DNA of 64,000 bases from Lutraria lutraria (Eukaryota; Mollusca; Bivalvia; Venerida; Mactridae): NCBI GenBank assembly GCA_964023205.1, contig OZ026839.1, positions 18,940,386 to 19,004,385 of the forward strand, written 5' to 3'. Shown here piece after piece: positions 20,310 through 33,130 of this stretch. The position numbers and the translations under genes are program-made. Below the pieces are notes generated by a model. The model was not told the DNA's origin, made no database searches, and worked only from the letters and a program-made list of their open reading frames with translations. Within the stretch, counting starts at the first letter, position 1; each line of letters opens with the position of its first letter.

Positions 20310-20860
20310 AATGTGACATAATACGTCTGGCCCTCCAGGGTTGTATGGTGATTACTTGACCAATTTATTGCATAGTGATGCAATCTTACTAATCACCAGC
20401 TGGAGGCCTAGTGGGCCATTATGTCACAACGTCTGGTCGGACAATATATAAAGCCGACCAGAAGTTACTTAGATAGAGAACTACTTGTCAGAGAACGACT
20501 ATGCAGTACTTCATAAACCACGTTATAACCTGAGCTGGTGTTGTTATATTACAGTCAAGTATATAGTCTTGAAAAATGTACATCTTTAAGGCAATTAACC
20601 ACAATTACCAAGGAAAAGCTACACTCTAAAAGTCATGACATACAGTGAGAAATTACTAGCAGAAAACCCAAACAAATTCAGTACCTTCAGCGCTTTGATT
20701 TGTATATATAAACCGTCTGTACTGAACTTCTGACCTTGTGTCATTATGTAAACTCTCTACACTGAGAGACAATAAACAATGTAGTATTGTGGCACTACTT
20801 ACTTTTGCGAATGAAACTATTTCCAGTATGTAGTAAATCTTATTACCTGGACAGAATATG
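20310..20860 (+). mobile_element. LTR-like or promoter-rich repeat segment
   Basis: The stretch contains an imperfect palindrome (GTGACATAAT..ATTATGTCAC, about 20323-20428), a TATA box inside a perfect inverted repeat (20432-20462), a second TATA-like box (TGTATATATAAACC, about 20700-20713) and an AATAAA about 60 bp after it. That order resembles U3-R of an LTR, so a solo LTR is possible, but I see no matching second LTR, primer-binding site or gag-pol. The second TATA block is related to 32213-32290. Confidence 0.3.
20432..20462 (+). promoter_or_regulatory. TATA box framed by a perfect 9-bp inverted repeat
   Basis: TCTGGTCGG (20432-20440) and CCGACCAGA (20454-20462) are exact reverse complements and flank ACAATATATAAAG. 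A protein dimer binding the arms would cover the TATA box, or the arms could form a hairpin. No open frame of note follows (the next ATG reads ten codons). Confidence 0.45.
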
Positions 20861-20863
20861 AAT

Positions 20864-23800
20864 GAACTTTGGTGTGGATGAATACTTGTTCGTTTTACAG
20901 TTTAAATCGCCAAAATATTTCACATGCTTTTAAAATAAACAGAATTCTGAAATATTGTTCAAGGCGGATGAGAGGCGTCACTGTTTTGTTAAAACAAAAT
21001 GAGGTATATACCTATAGGAACTTTGTTCCTAAAAATGAAAACTTCAATGAGCAACGTACACATGAAGAGTGACCTTCGTTTAGCACGGTACACACACTCT
21101 GTGAGAAACTAACACAGTCTTTGTATGCAAAAAGACCGTTCATATGTGCTTATTTCACCTACAGAACATTTCTAAGTAATAGATACAGTACGAGTTTTTC
21201 TTCAAAAAGTGTGACGGTTCGCTTAGGTAAACAAACAATTTGTAACTCCGCCTACTAGATAGATAAAGTACGGAATACCGGACTCCGTCTTACGAAAGGA
21301 ATTTCTTATTTGCGAGACGGATTTGCCTATAATTTATCTATATTAAAAACAACTAGAATATCAATAAATTATCATTATAACCGTTTTTTAAACGTAAGAA
21401 GACACTTTTTGAATAGCTCTGCTGGGGGTATAGTCGTATAATGAAGACAAAATTATTGAATAATTATACCATACCCAATAAGTATAAGAAATAATACTCA
21501 CGAAAAATAATTGAAAAATCTACCTAAACAAGACTGTCTACGAACATCCCTAACTTTGGAGCTTAATTCATACGTAAATGGTACTAAGTTAACTACATAC
21601 AGCTGTTTAATAGTATTATACGTTTTTACTCACCATGTTTCGTACTTGGAATATTTTATATTGATTTACTTCATTATTCCTAAAAAAATAGCTGTCTTCC
21701 GGACTGCAATTTTGAAGTTTTAGATGGGTTACCGGATAACAAAAGATTCGTGATTCGATTTGTGGATCGTAAGTGTTGAATCGTGGATTGGATCGGATCT
21801 TCACTTACCATGGAAGTTACCTATCGATCCACACCCCTATACACGAATGACGTCACATTAAAAGGGATGTAACTCAATATATCCTTTACGTAAGGTGCAA
21901 TATTCGTGAATTTTAAATTCCGTTTTCTTTGTAGAAAATCATCATAAAAATCGGAAAAGTGCACAAATTAGCATAATTTTGTGTAAATAAACCGATCATA
22001 GTGAAATCTGACCTGTAACACAACATAAACAAAAAAAATTAAGTTGAAGATATGTGCTAGCATAGGCTGATTTCTTTACACAGTTATATGCCGCGAGCAG
22101 TTACCCCAACCAGTTCTTCTGGATTCCTAATCAATACTTCTACATATCAATGACCAGCTGTATTACAGAATTACTACTAGTTGACTTTAAATGGGTGTCG
22201 AGACTGGTGTAATATTCAAAGACCATGAGCAAAAGTCAGCACTTGTTATGTTTTCAAGAAATAGACGTTGACACCGTCCGCGTTATGTCATTGGTAAAAT
22301 CCAAAGTAATCCCGGAAATATTATCTTCAAATAATGAAGACGAGAATATTGCCTTCACAAATCAGCAAAACATGAAACGTTGTGTCGTTGGATGATGAAA
22401 CATTTTTACTCTAATAAAAAGCCAAATACATTCTGAAAAGGATTAGTAATTTAAGTCACATTTTAGAGGCTTCATATTGTCTGATTTTCACCCAAACTTT
22501 ACTTCGTTAGCATACATAGAAACTTCTTGTTTCTCAGGGAAATGTCAGACAGAAAACGGAAGGACAAGACCATTATTAGAAAAGTATGCAAAGTTCATAA
22601 GGCGCTGTATGTTCTTTATTTAGCTGCTAATGGGACGATTCCAGTTGTCTTCAGTTGACCATAAATTCGAAGACCTGTTAGTCACGTACGTGTACACATT
22701 TCATATATGATTTATAAATAGGAACAGTAAATTTCTAATGGATATGAAGATGTTCTAGAGGCAAGTGCGTTACTATAATTACTATAGGTAATTTAATAAG
22801 AATGGAGTAGATTTTAAGCATACAGCTTGTTTTGTTAAAAAAACTACATTGTGACCCGCGCATGTCGACCGTCATTGAACTTCGGGTAGAAATATGTCTG
22901 TTGTGGTGCAAAAAACTACTGTATTCATAAGTTAACAAGTTCTAGCCATACAAAACGCAGTTGGTCATATGCAAATGTCAATTGTTTGGTAATGTCATAA
23001 CATCAATTCGTTGTGGGATTAAAACAATGTGTTTAGTCCATTTTTCGTTCTGTACAATAACTCAATTAATTCGTCATGTACAAATACATTTGTCATGTTG
23101 TCAGACCTATTCGTTCTATTGGAATTCCTTAAAACGATTTAACAGAACTAATTGGCTTTACAACAGAACGGACTGGTTTAACCACAAAATGAGTGTTTGT
23201 ACATGAGTTTTACCAATTGACTTTTGTGCATAACCAATTACCCTTGAACTAAACATGTTGTTATAATTATAACCACCTAACGAATTGGTGTAACGATATA
23301 ACAAATTGATTTTTTTTCACTGAACAAATGATATTTCCACACGACGAATAGTGTTTTGCACTGAACCAATGGCAGGTATGCACTACAATTTGCTTAGTGA
23401 ACGTTAGAAACTGAGTTCCATATTTGCACGATATGGCAGTTGAGGAGTTCCATCATAAACCAGCATCAATTTTCAGAAGAACGCCCATAAATCATCAGCA
23501 CAAAGAAACATTCGTCATGTTTGCTATAGTTTTACAGTCGGACAAAGGTGACATATACAGGATTGTTATTCAATTAAAAACACTGCCAGACCCACAATAT
23601 TTTATGCTGGCATGTTTAACGTGATCTTAGTAAATAAGGAAACAAATGGTAGCATTGCTGGTCAAAGACAAGATTTCTAGACAGAAAAACACTCGAGTCC
23701 AATATTGAGTTTCTACTGAATTGTGTTCGTGAAACTGCGGCCAGCCCGGCCAACAATGTAGTCTCTGTCGGTTGAATACTGGACTATTAATCGAGGTCTC

Positions 23801-25361
23801 TTTAGCTCAGACGCATTCTGGCGCACAGATTATTTAAACTTGGTCAAAAGGTCTGGTTACTCAAATCTTCTATTCTCTCGGCACATGCCCGCTTCATTTT
23901 AGTGCGTTTTTAACTTTTTATCATTTTTATATTTTTTAATTTGTCAGAAAAAAGTGTAGGCAAGTGCCTACAGTGCCTAAAGGAAGCTACGCCAGTGAAT
24001 GACCTGTGTAAAGTATCACTGGTATTTGTTTATTTATTCCTTTACCTATATATTGAAACATTTTGCATTACCATAGTGATATACTAAACGATTTCCACAA
24101 AAGCACAAACTGCATCAACTTATACTGCAATGTCTCTCTTACAACTATTGTAACTTGAAAAACTGGTTATACTATCAATTTTATTGTTAGATACTTTAAT
24201 ACAATAGTCCTAGTCTTCGGTGAATTGATCTTTAACATGGTCAAGACAATTAAAAAAAGGATGGAGACAACTTGTCTTCACTGAAATGAGCATTCCAGAT
24301 ACATGCGTAAATACATGTATATGATCTTTTTATAATATGTAGCTTGTAATAATAGTATACAACACTATTCAGTTTTTGTTATTTTCTATTCTTCGTAATA
24401 ATCTGTTTGGACATTATGTGTTAACTCAACTATTACTTTTACTAAAATTGAATGCAATGCAATTTGCTATTTACCATAAATTCTCATAATGCAATTTCAT
24501 TGTATCTTGATATTCGCCATCGAATATTAACACTTTAAATCATAAACAGTGACTTCATTTTACGAGCTGTTTAGAGAAGTCTTTATTTTTGTTGACACAT
24601 TTTTGGTAAGACCAAGATTTGCAAAGACTGTTCTTAAAATTGACGGTTGACGAAATCACGCTGATAAAAACCTCCTTAATTTACCAGAATATACACCAAC
24701 TTTTCACCAAAATAGAAGAATGAAGGGTGCAAGAATTAACCTACTTTGTACTACATGTATAACGATTCAAAAGTCGATCTCTTTTTTGTCCAACCCATAA
24801 TGCAACTGTTTCCAGCACTCGTTCATAACAATATTGTTCTCATAGTTCGTGTATCGTATCTATAAAGAGAACCATAACTGATTAATAGTCTGACAAACTG
24901 CCTGTTGTTAGTGGTTTCTAGTTTTCTTTTAATTTAATAAGATCAATAATTCAATTAAAGATGTTCCTTGTTTAAACGTGAAACGTAAAATTAAGATCGT
25001 TAATTCAGACATTTTCTAGACGTTTATATTTGAGATAATGTGCCATTTAAATGTAGTCAATATATCAATGTTTCTTTTTATACCTTCCCTTCAATCATGA
25101 CAACACCATGCCCTGTTTAGAATCACTTACATCTTCTCTACCTTACATATTAAGTGTATTTGATCACAAAACGAACCTGTTTCACACGTGAAGAATTCTA
25201 CGCCTTTCACTCACGATATTCGGTACAAGAGATAGTTTATCTCCTTCCGGACTTTTTAAATTACATTTGTTTGTGTTACGTGTTTGTGTTTCCCAAGCAA
25301 CACACATTGTTTTTAATGAAGAATGACACCTCCGTTGATTTTTATTAATTGCATATTAATG
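20864..25361. other. AT-rich region without a supported gene
   Basis: About 4.5 kb. Several frames of 60-80 codons exist (for example 22961-23206 and 25154-25348, plus strand) but they have low-complexity composition and no domain or splice pattern. A TGACGTCA site lies at about 21847-21854. I see nothing further to report. Confidence 0.4.
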
Positions 25362-26827
25362 AGGCCTAAAAAAATTACTTGTTTCCGCAAGCGGGCCAGA
25401 AAAAAATAGGGTAGGTAGGTAGGCATTAAATTTTTTTTTCTCTTTTTTTTTTTTGAAACACGAATAGAAATATTTGGAAAAAGTTTTGTCTATCTGTCGT
25501 ATTACAATTAATTAATATGGAATGCTTTCCAAATGTTTCCAATTTCACTACCCTGAACTAAAATGATCTATTACTATAGCAGTGAGACTATTACAAACAT
25601 TATATAACAATTAACAAAGTAAACTGTTCCTCTCATTTATTCCTAGTGCTCTCAAGATAGCATAGGAAAGACATTTTTCGACAATCTAGGAGAGCTTTCT
25701 TGTGTCAGCCTGCACAAAAGCGAAAATTGAACAACATTCCAAGTACCATCTCAGTCTCATCGCCGGACTAGTAGACTGGAAAATCTAGGTTGTCCACAAC
25801 AATATCAATTAATCCAAATTCTGAATGTCGACTTAACCTCTGTACTATGTAATCTGATGTTTATGTAATATAGTCTAGATGTGGTCAAAATGATTTAGTA
25901 TGAAAACTGATTTGAATCTATTTAGGCTTGAATTTTGACTAAGAAGCAAATCTACACCCAAAAGCATATTAATATATTACTACATTCAATTGTTTGCTAG
26001 ATGTGTTGTTTGGCAGGGAAGTGACTTTTTTGGTCACATACATGTTAAGCCAAGACTGTATCTTATTGCTGCAATATTAACAAATTGTAATGGAAGATGT
26101 TTTATGAACTTAGCTGAATAATGATTATCATAAAATTTACACCGAGTCCTGAAAAAATGGAGAATTCATCCAGTGTATGTGTCACATGATTAAGGGTCAA
26201 AGATAAGACAACACAATTAGAAAAGATTTTCATTAAATACACATACAATCATGTAAGATGATGTATAGTTTCACTATGATATCCGAAATTTGTCGTCCGA
26301 AAATCGTACAGCACATTACTATGAATGTAATGTCTACTAATGACTATTCTTGAAAATTCACGAGTCTTTGTTATTCTGTTGGTCATAATGCTTAATGCAA
26401 TATGATACTGTTGTAAAAAGTCAATAAATACTATCAAAATGTGATTATTCATGAAAATGTTTACAATTTTCGGAAAATGCGGTGTAAACTTTATTCAATT
26501 CCACGGACGCTTCAGAAACGAAGTATACTCACGAAGATGTAACCAAATTGCCATCTGGAATTATGAATCATGACTTTGGTCAATTAAAATTGCAGACCAG
26601 ATCAGTTCTCATTAAAAGCATTCTGCGAAATTGATCTGTGCAGTGTTTTTTGGTCATTTAAGTGTACCTATTTCGGACAGTAACTGAATTCGGATACGTA
26701 AAAAATGGACGAAAAGGGACCGATTTTCAAATTTTTTTTTTGATAGGTCAAAAAAAAGTTTAGGGTCGGCAGCAAAAAAATAGGGACGGTCGGGCTAGCG
26801 GAAACAAGTAATTTTTTTTTTAGGCCT
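25362..26827. mobile_element. 1.47-kb non-autonomous DNA element
   Basis: AGGCCTAAAAAAATTACTTGTTTCCGC at 25362 recurs inverted as 'GCGGAAACAAGTAATTTTTTTTTTAGGCCT' ending 26827. The TIRs extend about 55 bp and include 'AAAAAAATAGGG' inside each arm. The interior is AT-rich with no gene. No clear target duplication is visible. Confidence 0.75.
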
Positions 26828-27270
26828 GAACAATGCAGAATACTTGTTATCTAATGTCCAATAATCAGTTCCATTCATGTTTTCGTTAACTTCTTGGCAT
26901 TCTTGCAAATATTCAACAGACATTGCAGTGTTGCCAGCCAGGCTTTACGACAATGCAATAAGCTATTCTTTACTGCGCCTTTAATGAATTAATCATCTTT
27001 GTCAATAAGCTGCATTACTGTTTGTGTGAATGTTACGCTAATTAACATATTCTGGTGTTTATTTATTAGATTAATCAATTGTTTTGAAACGTGTACACAT
27101 TTTTGAGTTTGTGACAAGAACTGATCGATGTACTACCAACAGGACAATATCATGTTTTGAGAAACCAGGTTACTTTTGTTGTAGTTCGTTATAGTTGTAC
27201 GAATATCATCATAATGAACATAATGTTTTCTTTAAGGATAATCAAAGGGGTTTGTCACGAAAAAAATAAT

Positions 27271-28195
27271 ATTTAACTCATATATAGTGCAACGTATGGG
27301 CAACTCAACACGCTAACAGAAAATGTATACTTTTACTACCTTTAAAGATATTCTAAACTCGCTTTTGAAGATTTTTCAAACGAAAAATGGTCAAATTTTA
27401 CAAAACGACACACTGTCGTAAAATCGCAGCGTGTACAAATCTATAGCGAAACTGATAAATTACAGGTAAAACTTCATGGAATGAGTCATAATTCATAATC
27501 AAACAGTATATTTATATCATATGTTGTATAATTTATTAACTGCTAATGATTTCACATTTCGGGATGCACTTTTAATGAAGAATTTACGTTTTTGTTCAGT
27601 TTGCGGATTCTTAATTTTGCTTCCTTGATAGGTCACGTGACAATCGCCTAACTCGTGATGAAAGCTTAATTCTGATAGGATGAGCGATACTGTGTGGTAT
27701 TTTTGAGGTATGGTTCCCGATAGCGTAGTGAAAAGGATAGAGTATACAGGGTACAAGTAAATTGTAAACAAATACCACAGAGTATCGCTCATGCAATCAG
27801 ATTTAAGCTTTCATCACGAGTTAGGCGATTGTCATGTGACCCGTCATGGAAGTAAACTTCGAGTAGCCGGCTTATTGAACAAAAAATACGCAAATTCTTC
27901 GCTAAAAGAGCTTTCCGTGATGCGAAATCATTGGCAGTTAGTATACTATAGTGTTTTATTATGATTTAAGGCCCATTCTAAGAAGTTGTGTCAGTAATTT
28001 AACATTTCCACTCTGTACATGTATACCGGTATACACGCTGCGATTTTACGACAGTGTGTCGTTTTGTAAAATTTGACCATTTTTCGAGTGAAAAATCTTC
28101 AATAGCGAGTTTAGGATATCTTTAAAGGTAGTAAAGTATACATTTTCTGTTAGCGTGTTGAGTTGCCCATACGTTGCACTATATATGAGTTAAAT
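27271..28195. repeat. 0.92-kb foldback palindrome
   Basis: ATTTAACTCATATATAGTGCAACGTATGGGCAACTCAAC at 27271 is mirrored at the right end, and similarity continues almost to the centre near 27733. Outer arms match at 27271-27440 against 28031-28195; inner arms (TCACGTGACAATCGCCTAACTCGTGATGAAAGC) match at about 27632-27690 against 27795-27842. Overlapping frames in the arms mirror each other and are not genes. Confidence 0.85.
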
Positions 28196-29118
28196 GTTTT
28201 GTACTGCATTGCAATAACATGGAAGTTTATAACACGCGTTGGAAAATTCGAATTGTCGAAGTTCTTTCCCTTCTATAAATATATGGGTTACATGGAAAAA
28301 ATATTTTTTTGATTATTTTTAATGCGCGATCGCTTAATTACAAAACGATGTTAGGCCGTATTTTTAAACGTAAATAATATTTACTGCAGACATTATACGG
28401 GGAACTAACATCATTATAATTGAAACAGTTGTGTTTCTGTTGCTTTTAGCATATTTCATACAGACAAATCAGAATTATGATAATTTCGGTGTTTACTACA
28501 ATCATTAATTAAGATGTGTTTAAATTATGTTTGTAGTAAATACAGAACTACCGATACGAGATTGTTATTTACAAGCGACATGTTTACAAGAAACAAGTTT
28601 ACAAGAAACGAATAAAAGTTTTATTGATAATCCTTCACACACCGATTGTTGACACATCGAACGTTACACTACGTTACTATGGCCCTTTCCCATAACTAGG
28701 TTACTTCCCTTAGTAAATCGACGGTGGTGTCCCCTGATAAGGAATAATTCTACTTCCGGGGACTACGCTTATATCGATGATAATGGCGGACAACTGAGAA
28801 ATTTTCAGTGCGTTAAAAGAAATGCGTTTTACCAAGGACTTACATACATACATGGATTCGCAACTTCCGTATTAACAGTTTAAAGTAATCAAATCCCGCG
28901 ATAATAAGACGTGAATCAACGGGAATACAAGCTATTGTTTACAAAAGCGAAAATACGAAAAAATCCGTGATATCCGAATGATAATAACAGCGAAAATATC
29001 CGTGGTATTCCGAATGTTTAATCTCGGAGACGAAAGGATTATAATAGATGTCCGCCATCTTGGAATTTAAAATGTTCGACTGATGCTTATTTCGATGCTT
29101 ATATTTAGACTTTGTGGA

Positions 29119-29304
29119 TTATAAATGTATCTCAATATCTTTAAGGAATTTGTTGCATCCTTTACCAATTGCCAGAGTTTTATTAGTATAATCAAATTCG
29201 TAAACACCCAAATACAGCTGTCGGACATTGCCGAGTATATAGCAATGCATTGTGGGATCGCCGAACGATATCGTTTGATCTATTTTTAGCAGTTGCGAAT
29301 CCAT
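29119..29304 (-). CDS. Short open frame, function unknown
   Basis: From ATG 29304, 61 codons run to a stop at 29119. The frame begins MDSQLLKIDQ and includes MHCYILGNVRQLYLGVYEF and LAIGKGCNKFL. Composition is plausible for a small soluble protein, but no family is recognised. Its start-codon region (CAAGGACTTATATACATACATGGATTCGCAACT) is repeated in inverted orientation at about 28833-28866, where the frame closes after six codons. The duplication of exactly a leader and start site suggests two divergent transcription units in an ancestral element. Confidence 0.28.
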   Translation of the reverse strand: MDSQLLKIDQTISFGDPTMHCYILGNVRQLYLGVYEFDYTNKTLAIGKGCNKFLKDIEIHL

Positions 29305-31206
29305 GTATGTATATAAGTCCTTGGTTTTACTTACTTGCAAAACTGATAAGCTAAAATGTTATATACGGGTCGTTGGCCAGCATATTCATGGTAATTAACG
29401 TGAAGTAACTAGATCCGTAGAAGGGTCAATTAAGCTCGACATTAGGAATATGTATGATGAAGAAAACTCAAAATATCCAAGTATGTTAGTGGCGAGAGTT
29501 TGAACTGTTAACGTTTACGAACGGTGGTTAGAGATATGTTGAAACGTATATCTTATAGTACGTGATGACGTCTCAGTGGCACAGTCTCACTGGTGCCTGA
29601 ACTCCAAACATATATTTTACTGACAAGATGTATACAAAACGTCAAGTCCAGTCATATATGAAAAGGACCATATTCAGCGTCTGTTTAAATATGTTTGTGG
29701 TTTTATTAAACACTTACACTAATATCCATTACATATACATCAATGACTATATTATTTTCCGGTCCACCGCTAAAATTACAAGATATAAATAAATAAAATA
29801 AAAAGCATCTGTGATATGTGTTTTTGAAGCTTTCAATGTACTACTATTTTCACATGACCGTGCGAGAGAACGACAACGTGAAACCCTGATCATGTACAGC
29901 TATTTTGCTGTTTCGTTATTTGAAATTGTGCAGGAACGGGCCCTTACTTATTGAATATCATTGACACATTAATGAGGAATGTGTTGATTATCCAATTTGT
30001 CACTGTGTTAAAAAGAATGTTTATTTTCGCATCTCGTTTAGACTCATCATTCATGAAAAAAATAGAATAAAAAGGCTTATAAGCCAAAATAGCTATAAGA
30101 GCTATAACATATCTATCATCTTCATCTTTTAACATATATATTGCTACAAATAAACCCACGTTCGTATAATATTATAAAACTGCTTGTATTAAATCTAGGA
30201 CCGTTATACCTGGCATCATTACATATATACAATTAATTATTACAACAGTCTGGATAACCTTATTATGTAAAAAAGAAATACGGTTCCGAAAACGACTATA
30301 TGCCTTAAGAATGCAAAATATTTATTCATTTACAGTTAAATAATGCTACCAAGTTTCAAGTTTCAAACTTGAAAAAAAGATAATGCTACCGACTCGACCC
30401 GTTCTTTCATAGAACCAAATATTTCCCTTTCGAAATTACTATAGGTATATGTCCGCTACTATGTAATATGGCCAGTTTCTGCTGAATAAACACGTAGTAT
30501 CGTATTGTTTTATGGTCCCATAAACCAATCAACAATAAAAGTATCAACTGAAACACTGATTGTTAATGATTAACTTTGACTTCTCACCGGGGTGCATTAA
30601 TTAGCGCTACACGTGGCAAGCATACCATAAAGATCGTCTGCGATAAGATCAGTTGATGTTACTGTGGTATGACAATGTATATACTGACCCATAATTATCA
30701 ATAAAATTAAAATACAATATCTTTTATATCACGCAACATGTCATAAATCGAAAACTTACACCTCTAATCAAAACTTGTATTCGTTATAGAGAATTGTGAC
30801 AAAAAACACTTCATTTAATTTTCCGATCATCACTGAAGAAATATTAAATATGAAACTACGTGGAATACTTACGTACATTATGAATTTAAACAATTAGTAG
30901 AAATTTAATATGTAGTCAACAATTTTCATCTTCATTCACCACTTTGGATGTGTACTGACTGTCATGGGTTTGATTTTTACAGAAACCCGAATTTAGTAAA
31001 ATCATGATACAATAAAATATAAATGTTAACATACTTGGACATATACAAAAACTATCCTAAAGTCTAGACATCATTGAATATTAATTTACTGAACAAAGAA
31101 AATATTGAGCATTAGTTATTTTAAAGTGTTTAGAAGCAGTAAATTTATAGTTGAAAGATGCATGGTTTGTCTAACTAATTGTTCAAAACAAGATATATAC
31201 ATGTGC

Positions 31207-31862
31207 AGCTTGTAATAACCAAACTTGTAATAACATTTTCAAGTTGAAGTAAGATTTTACTTTTGCACTCATGAACTTACTGATGGGTTTTGCCCCATTA
31301 ATTAGCACGTGCTGACCTAATTAAGGTCACTAGCGCTTGAAATGACCTTCTTTTTTCATATTCAAAATACCATCTATCCATACAGTCAAACATGTAATAA
31401 TTATTACAAGTCTGGTTTTTATAACAAGTTTGGTTGCAAGGTCCAACCAAACTTGTAATAACCAAACTTGTAATAAAATTTTCAAGTTGAAGTAAGATTT
31501 TACTTTTGCACTCATTAACTTACTGATGCGTTCCGCCCCATTAATTAGCACGTGCTGACTTAATTAAGGTCACTAGCGCTTGAAATGACCTTCATTTTTT
31601 CATATTCATTATACCATCTATCCTTACAGTCAAACTAGTAATAATTATTACAAGTCTGGTTTTTATTACAAGTTTGGTTGCAAGGTCTAACCAAACTTGT
31701 AATAACCAAACTTGTAATAAAATTTTCAAGTTGAAGTAAGATTTTACTTTTGCACTCATTAACTTACTGATGTGTTCCACCCCATTAATTAGCACGTGCT
31801 GACCTTATTAAGGTCACTAGCGCTTAAACGACCTTCATTTTTTCATATTCTATATACCATCT
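31207..31862 (-). repeat. 242-bp tandem array, left block (three units)
   Basis: Units of about 242-244 bp in minus orientation carry TTACAAGTTTGGTT motifs in both orientations, GGTCACTAGCGCTTGAAATGACC and TTAATTAGCACGTGCT. Unit marks (CCCCATTAATTAGCACGTGCT) are near 31293, 31541 and 31785. The 70-77-residue frames starting MLING inside the units are repeat-derived. Confidence 0.85.
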
Positions 31863-33130
31863 ATCCTTACAACAAGATGGATGTGGCGTTTATCAGAAAC
31901 ACTTATCGGTGTATTCTTGATATCTTTCTTTTGGTCTTACGCATGACACACCGTCACATGTTCGTAGACATTTCTGCCAAGAATGTCCGATATCTATCCA
32001 CGTATGTCAATGTTACTGAGCGGGCATAAAAATAGAATTACCGAGTTTTTACCTTTAACCGCTAAGTGTGACTTTGACATTCGAGCTGCAGCAATTGGGG
32101 TTACACGTGACACATCGTCTAAAGATGGTGAACATTTGAAGTAAGTTCTTGCAATGAATGACGAAGTTACACACTCCGAAAAGACCGAAATTATGACCTT
32201 AAAACTCTATGTGACCTTCAGCGCTCTGATCTTTATATAAACTGTTATACTGTATACTGAACTTCTGACCTTGTCTCACATGTGCGTATGTTTGTTAGTC
32301 ATGGACTTCTTTACAGACTGAACCTGATTTTGGTGTGCTGTTGGGTTACACATCTTAAGGGCAGAGTTCGTAATTATTTGATTTACTACCTCTGAAAATC
32401 ATTAGAGCCGAAAAAATCAATTTAATCGCATATTATTACCATCCAAATGTTTACACAACGAACAAGTTTACAAGATATAATTCATATACGGTAAATATGA
32501 CGAATATATTATACATAATCTAATTTACCGAAAAAAAGTACTTGTACTTTTAGCATTAAACTCAAGATTTTTCTGTTTAAGGTCAAATATAGATCATGTA
32601 AACCTAAAGTTTTTAGACAATTCAGATTTCAGCCCATTTGTATACATGTGTTTTTCTAAAAACTTATTGTTGCTGTATATACACAGGTTAATATATTATC
32701 TAACAGATAATTATTGTTCAACTAATTATTATCTTTGTTACTTTTACAGCTTATTTTGTCAAACCTCTTTAAAATTTCCAGAGCTTTCAAAAGCAACAGA
32801 TTTCAAACTTTTGTCAAACTGCAAAGTCTGCTATGTATACTGATACAACAAATGGTACTTTGCGGCGTCACTTAATAGTAAATAAAACAAGATCTGTTAA
32901 AAAAACACAATGCCCCCTCTGGATGACCTTTGACCTGAAAATGCGCAGATCCTGTAGAGATTGTCATGATGACACCGTATTGCTCACCACAAAAGAAGAC
33001 CTTTAGAGAAGAACATTTTTCACCCTTTTCCGGTGTATGAGCCCAAAAATAAATCAAGTGAGCCCCGGGGTGGGTCAATCTTGACTCCTGGGTCATCATT
33101 TGAACAAACATGACAGAGGACACATGACAC
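31863..33130. other. Spacer between the inverted arrays
   Basis: About 1.27 kb. It includes a 50-codon frame from ATG 31877 (MDVAFIRNTYRC at the start) directly after the left array, a TATA-bearing block at 32213-32290 related to 20690-20780, and otherwise AT-rich sequence. No domain recognised. Confidence 0.35.
32213..32290 (+). promoter_or_regulatory. TATA-bearing block shared with 20690-20780
   Basis: 'GACCTTCAGCGCTCTGATCTTTATATAAACTG..TACTGAACTTCTGACCTTGTCTCA' aligns with '..ACCTTCAGCGCTTTGATTTGTATATATAAACCG..TACTGAACTTCTGACCTTGTGTCA' at 20685-20745. The two blocks share CAGCGCT, the TATA core and about 20 bp downstream, so they are diverged copies of one promoter. No confident downstream gene is seen at either site. 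Confidence 0.45.
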
